A stretch of DNA of 64,000 nucleotides from the NCBI GenBank assembly GCA_025201845.1, contig MU603955.1, positions 62,001 to 126,000 on the forward strand, in the 5' to 3' direction. Shown piece by piece: positions 59,207 to 64,000 of the stretch. The notes under the pieces are model-generated. The model saw only the letters and a program-made list of their open reading frames with translations, searched no databases and was not told the DNA's origin. A program made the translations under genes and the position numbers. The first letter of the stretch is position 1, and each line of letters starts with the position of its first letter. Origin of the DNA: Martensiomyces pterosporus. Its lineage: Eukaryota; Kickxellomycota; Kickxellomycetes; Kickxellales; Kickxellaceae.

Positions 59207-62200
59207 TGGACAGCATCACGACGTTCACACACATCACCCACAGGCGAAACTCAGCAGGCCAAGAGCGAGGGCGAAGGCTGTGGCATTGAAGCAGAGCCGC
59301 AAGGTAAATGTGGCAATGGGGATAATGTGTAGTGCCAAGCGCAGCGTCACAGATCCCAAAGCCGGGGAATGAAGTAAATGCAGGCACTTCCACCCAGCTG
59401 CACACAGCATACAACCCAATCTGAAAGGCATGCGTTTGTGTGGCCATCGGTAGAGGCAATGCCATTCCAGCGAGCCGCATTTGCACACTTTGAAGCAAAG
59501 CACACAAGGACGCATGACTGGTGTGTTGGGAGGTCATGGGCACCTGCTGTAGTTTGCTTTTCCCCTGTCTGCAATAGGCAAGAGAAGGCCTGCTCTGTCG
59601 GGCATATGTGCATGGGGATAAGGATTACAGACAGGGTGCAAGGTGCGTGCTTTTTGGAGGGAGTGACATCTGCCAGGCGCCTGGGGAGTGACAGCTTGCT
59701 TGCTGCATATTGCAATTCATGTAGCGCTCGCATCTCTGGGTCACCTGCAGAGATTAAAAAAGCTGGCGCCAGATTTGCTGCCCGCAGCGCAGGGTGCATC
59801 CGCCGTATGCACACACCATCGCTCCAGTTCAGGGCATAAATGTGGCATGTTTCAGATTGGAATGGGAAAGAAAAATTACCCGATGCCGTTGCACGCAGGC
59901 AAAGAAAAGGCTCGGAATAGGGTACAGGTGCGAGTGCATGGCGGCGTGCCAAGGGAGAAGCGGGAGGGTAGGGGGCGCGTGTGTGTGCTGATTTACTGGT
60001 AACGGTATTTTTTGACTCTTGCCAGCAAATACAACACGCACGCATGTGTATTTCAGTGACAATGGCGTGCAAAGAACAATTCAGCAATTCCCTGCTGGGA
60101 CAGAACGAGGAACAGCGAGCCAGAGCAGCACTAAGTGGAGGGGGTGGCCCTGGTTGGGCCATGGCCATGTCCATGTATTATTCTCGTACATATTTACATG
60201 TTTTGAGATTGGATGTCGAGTGGCTTGAGTGCAAGAGGAAGAAGGAATACATTTTTGGAAGCGCGATTCAATGTGAACACAACCATGAAGCCAGCAGCAG
60301 CAGAGGCAGCAGAGGCAGCAGCGGGTCAAGGGTGGTGGCTACACGTTGATCACACAAGCTGCGTGCTGCAAGCATATCCATATTCAGGTAGACTGCGCGA
60401 GGATATTTGTTTATCTATTTTTGCTTCAGCCAGCTGCTCGCGGAGGTTTGTGGCGGGAAGGCAAAAAAAGAAAAATGTCAACACAGAACGATGACATGTT
60501 TCCTTATCCGTCACGCACGCACCCACTCACGGAAAAAGGACGAGGCGGTGGCGAATATAGCAGAATAGCTGCTCAGCAGATGAGGTCACCATCAGTTTGA
60601 ATTGGCACATGCGTCATACTTACATTCTCTGCGTATATATGCTTGTTCGTGCTTCACAGATATCGCTTGTCTTGGGGGTTTTATTTCGAGAGACTGTAGC
60701 TGTGAGTAGGGCAGTCTATAAAGGCGACGTTGATAATAATAATGGCAGAAATAGAACGGGTTGTGAGCAAAACGGCGTGCAGAGGGTAGATTACAGAGCG
60801 GAAGAGACAGGGTGCATGCTTGTCATCTGGAGCAAGGGCTAAGAGTTATTTATAACGTTGGTCCTTTTTTGGTTCTCGTGGATTCAGCAAGCCAGAGAGT
60901 AGCTAGGGTGGGAGGTGACGAAAAGAGAGAAGTGAATTGTCTTTTTGTCTCCTACCTCCCTCCTTTCCTGCTCGCCATGCCCTTATTGTCTCGACAGCAA
61001 ATCGAGGAGGAGAGAAGGGGCGTGTACTGCGAAATTTTCAACATGGAGGGAGCAGGGTGGGCATACATCGTAAAGAACAAGCTGCCCGCTCATGCGCAGT
61101 TCCGGTTACTTTCAAGCTAGTAACCCTCTTCCTCCAACCAAATTCAAGCATGAAAGTGCCAGCAGAGCCATGTTATGCACGGGAAAGGCTTGCACGGCAA
61201 TCAGAAACCTGGCTAGTGGTGCGCGGGTGGGTTACTCGGATCTCAGGGACAAGGCAGAGAAGAGTGCTGAGTAGGTGGGGGAGAGATTATTGACTGGCAC
61301 CGACTAGGCTGGAGCTTGCATGCTGTGCAGCACGCGTTTTGAAAGAGAAGACACGTATTTTGCAACCTTTAGTCAGAGTCGAGCGCAGTCATCTTCGTTG
61401 ATAATCAGCGTGTGCCTTTTATGGAGCTTCTTTTTCATGGCAGTGAGAGGACGTCGAGGGATATCCTCGTTCGTTGCAAATGCTACTACCGTATTCAGGC
61501 GGGTTTACTGATTGAGCGCTACACCTCTCCGATATAACAAATATGCTTGTTTGTAAAGCACTCCTTTTTCTGCGTCCTCACCACTATCAACGTCGCAGTA
61601 GCGTGTGGAGATTTTGCAGCATGCTAGCCACGCAAAATGTGCTTGACAAAACGAGTACGATTGCAGACACACAGATGAGGCGAGGATGTGGAAAGGGGGT
61701 ATGGACACAAAATAGAAATGCGCGATAGCTACCCTTGTTTTTGCTCGTACTTGCAGCTGAGATGCGAGCAATAGAAAGCAGTGCAGAGAGGCGATGAGAA
61801 GGGGAGGATGAGTAGAAGAGGCAGCAGAAGGAGCAATAAAAGGAGCAGGATGGGAATTATAAAACGAGGCGTGCGGGCTGGGCAAAAGCAGGCTATATAA
61901 AGGAGTTTTAAAAGGTTTGGTATGTAAAGCTGATGTTGGAGGCTGCTGAAAGGAGGAGGCAAAGAGGAGCTACTGGTGGGAAGACAGGCCGAAATAAACG
62001 GGCAGAATACAGCCGAGGTTTAAGGACTTGGCAGCATGTCTCAATGCTAGGCTCCTCGCTTCTTCAGTTATGTGGTTGCGCTACTTCTGGTCGCGCATAT
62101 ACTACTTTTATCTCATTTGTCATCATAGCGCATTTTTGGCTCGCAAAAAGTGGGACAGGAGTGGGGAGCGAGCATTTATTTGATATGCGCGCGTATGTGG

Positions 62201-62560
62201 GCTCAACGCAGGTTAGTTTAGTGCAATAAACGCTGGTAAGTAGCGATTAATAGTTATTGCTTCTGCACTCACTCTATTGCGCAGTAAGGCTCCTACTCTC
62301 GCATACGTACATGCATACGTGCTCGCATACTACACACATATATGCCATGGGTCGTTATTTCAGCTGGCGTACCATTTTATTTCGAGTGCCCGCCAGGTAA
62401 AGCAGCATGCCTCTTTCCCACTGCAGCACATGATGGTGTGCTCTTGCTCTTGCTCAAAACAATGCGGCGCTAGAACAGCCTGTGCGATTCACACCGAGCA
62501 GGGGGTGCGTGCTGGTGGTGATGAACCCTGCTCCCTTGTATCTGCCTGTTGGCTCAAGTT

Positions 62561-62580
62561 ATTTTATTTTATTTTATTTT
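62561..62580. repeat. (ATTTT)4 microsatellite
   Basis: Four perfect ATTTT units in the gene-poor region. Confidence 0.85.
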
Positions 62581-63189
62581 TCGTCTCCATTGTGCTATGC
62601 GACAAGTATATTTCAGTAGCAATGCCAATGATGACAGCTTACAAGGTCCAAGGCGCTTTCAATGCCCCATTTACGTGATGCACATCGCTCGGTGTTGCTG
62701 GGAGAAAGAAGATGATTGATGCCTGGTCCTATGACTCTTGCCAGTATATTCTCCTCCCCTCTGTCCAACCTGCGCGAGCAAAAGCGACTCAAAACACGCA
62801 ATTAATGCATGCCAATACGGCTAGCATTATTATCTGTACTATTAATCTGCTCCCTGCCCCTACTCTGCGCCCTACGTAGGAGAGACGGAGAGAGGTCTAT
62901 GCCCGCTGCTCGCTGGTTACTAGATTACTGGCATCCAATGCATGATAAATTCTTGCATGGACAGGTATGTCCAGTATTATCTCGTCCATTCCAGCTGCTT
63001 CATGCATGCATCGCATGTATACACCGTATAATGCATTTTGGATCACACTAAATCAGAATCAGCTGTCACCCAGCATAGCTCATGTTCATCGTGCATAGCG
63101 TGTAGAAAATGCTGCGTCAGCTACTAGCGTACAGTAAATGGTTTATTTCTATATAACGAATACAAAAGCACACAGTGCTGGTCTAAGAT

Positions 63190-64000
63190 TTATTCAGACT
63201 CTTCGCCCTCTTCTTTTTCATTGCAAACAGCCTCCTTTTTCACATTGTCCTCGACCTTTGGCTTGGCCTCAGCCATTTCGGGACTAGCTGCAGCAGGAAT
63301 GGCAGAGGCACTGGGATCGTCGTCGGCCACACGCTTGGCAGCATCAGCACTGCTCTGGCGACGGCTGTGCAGGGCCGTGGAGGTGGGGGTGGGCGATTTC
63401 ATGCTGGCGTCCTCGGCATCTTCATGCCTGCCATCTACATCGCTCTTGCCGCCATCGGCACCAGTGCACTTGTTCTCGCTGTCAACAACATGAGGGGCTA
63501 GGCCGTGCTGGATGATCTGCATGAGCGACATCTGGAACTCGTGGTACCGGCGCTCATCCTCGCCACGCAGCTCCTCGGCGCGCTGCCGCTCCAGTGCACG
63601 CGCCTCTTCTCTGCGCTCCCTGCAGCGAGCCTGCTCACGCAGGAAATCAAGCAAATCCACGCGCTGCACTGTGCCTGCCATCTTCAGCTGCACCTTGCCA
63701 TCGCTGCCTTGCATCACCTGGCTCAGGGCCGAAGAACTGGCGGCCGCGCAGCCTTCGTCGGTGCTGCTGGTAGGGAATACTCGGCTAGAGGTGATAATGT
63801 CCGTGTTGCCACTGCTTCCGTGGCGGTTGTGCTGGTACTGGTAGCCGTTGGCCAGCAGTCTTCCCCTATCGTCCTCAGCCTCGTCCTCGAACCTCCTCTT
63901 GCGTGGCAACTGCATGCCGCCTGGAGACAAAGCATTGGTGTGCATGGAGGAGGGGTGGTTGCTATCAGACATGCCAGCCAATCCTGAGTTGCTGGCATTA
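63190..64000 (-). CDS. Unidentified coiled-coil protein, C-terminal part (cut by window edge)
   Basis: The minus-strand frame is open from the right edge to a TAA at 63190, about 270 codons. A MSDSNHPSS Met at about 63972 could be a start, but the frame stays open beyond it (ASNSGLAGMSD), so the gene probably continues outside. Visible features are a basic stretch PRKRRFEDEAEDD (possible nuclear signal), a charged helical region RVDLLDFLREQARCRERREE continuing through RALERQRAEELRGEDERRYHE (about 55 residues, coiled-coil-like), and an acidic tail. I do not recognise the family. The compact helix after a disordered region and the nuclear-type basic patch suggest a nuclear regulatory protein, but that is inference. 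AATAAA overlaps the stop codon, with another at about 63142. Confidence 0.65.
   Translation of the reverse strand, partial: NASNSGLAGMSDSNHPSSMHTNALSPGGMQLPRKRRFEDEAEDDRGRLLANGYQYQHNRHGSSGNTDIITSSRVFPTSSTDEGCAAASSSALSQVMQGSDGKVQLKMAGTVQRVDLLDFLREQARCRERREEARALERQRAEELRGEDERRYHEFQMSLMQIIQHGLAPHVVDSENKCTGADGGKSDVDGRHEDAEDASMKSPTPTSTALHSRRQSSADAAKRVADDDPSASAIPAAASPEMAEAKPKVEDNVKKEAVCNEKEEGEESE

Larger units (their letters stand above)
57507..63189. other. 5.7-kb region without recognised genes
   Basis: Upstream of the second zinc-finger gene and downstream of the edge gene. It contains short frames only, G-rich stretches on the plus strand near 57980-58020 and 58320-58400, and microsatellites. 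No tRNA, snRNA or transposon was recognised. Part is presumably the promoter and leader of the zinc-finger gene. Confidence 0.45.

Noticed and set aside
60062..60349. 95-codon plus-strand frame after a good ATG
   Set aside because: No conserved motif, ends in a Ser/Arg repeat, and no promoter or splice signals stand out.

Overview
The window looks like nuclear DNA of a filamentous or early-diverging fungus. The evidence is the gene set: a Ste7/Byr1-type MAP kinase kinase, a Pho80/Pcl-type cyclin, a Yox1/Phx1-type homeodomain protein, a Crz1-like zinc-finger factor and nuclear-encoded mitochondrial translation factors. Caprin-, GNL1- and MOZART1-like genes argue against budding yeast. A chytrid, zygomycete or Kickxellomycotina-type lineage seems likeliest, but this is inference. 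I found no rRNA or tRNA genes, CRISPR arrays or mobile elements.

Layout. 0.8-1.3 kb: Ser-rich exon of an incomplete gene (+). 2.6-5.0 kb: Crz1-like C2H2 factor (+). 6.0-12.4 kb: TAF2 with three C-terminal bromodomains (+). 12.5-15.6 kb: caprin-like RNA-binding protein (-). 16.3-16.7 kb: MOZART1 (+). 17.2-18.2 kb: ribosomal protein eL37 (-), whose start codon is alone in its first exon. 20.9-22.4 kb: homeodomain factor (-). 28.1-30.4 kb: mitochondrial tRNA-modifying GTPase MSS1/GTPBP3 (+). 30.6-31.7 kb: mitochondrial IF-3 (+). 32.9-36.1 kb: SUT/SLC45-type sugar transporter (+). 36.5-38.4 kb: methylenetetrahydrofolate reductase (+). 38.9-40.8 kb: MINDY deubiquitinase (+). 41.6-42.9 kb: MAP kinase kinase (+). 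43.4-46.7 kb: Pho85-type cyclin (-). 51.2-53.9 kb: GNL1 GTPase (+). 55.1-57.5 kb: second C2H2 factor (-). 63.2 kb to the right edge: unidentified coiled-coil protein (-), cut by the window.

Gene models were built by joining open frames at splice sites that restore conserved family sequence. All fifteen introns placed this way end in TAG, and eight contain CTAAC, so the lineage appears to have a uniform 3' splice signal. Genes between 28 and 43 kb are packed closely. Four gaps of 2.7-5.8 kb without recognisable genes lie upstream of regulatory or ribosomal genes and may be control regions.

There is no obvious novel multi-gene system. The most notable items are the triple-bromodomain TAF2, the fungal caprin, the Pcl cyclin with about 200 residues inserted in its cyclin box, repeated putative MAPK-docking motifs in the MAP kinase kinase, a prenylation-type tail on the MINDY enzyme, and a perfect G-quadruplex motif inside the homeodomain gene.
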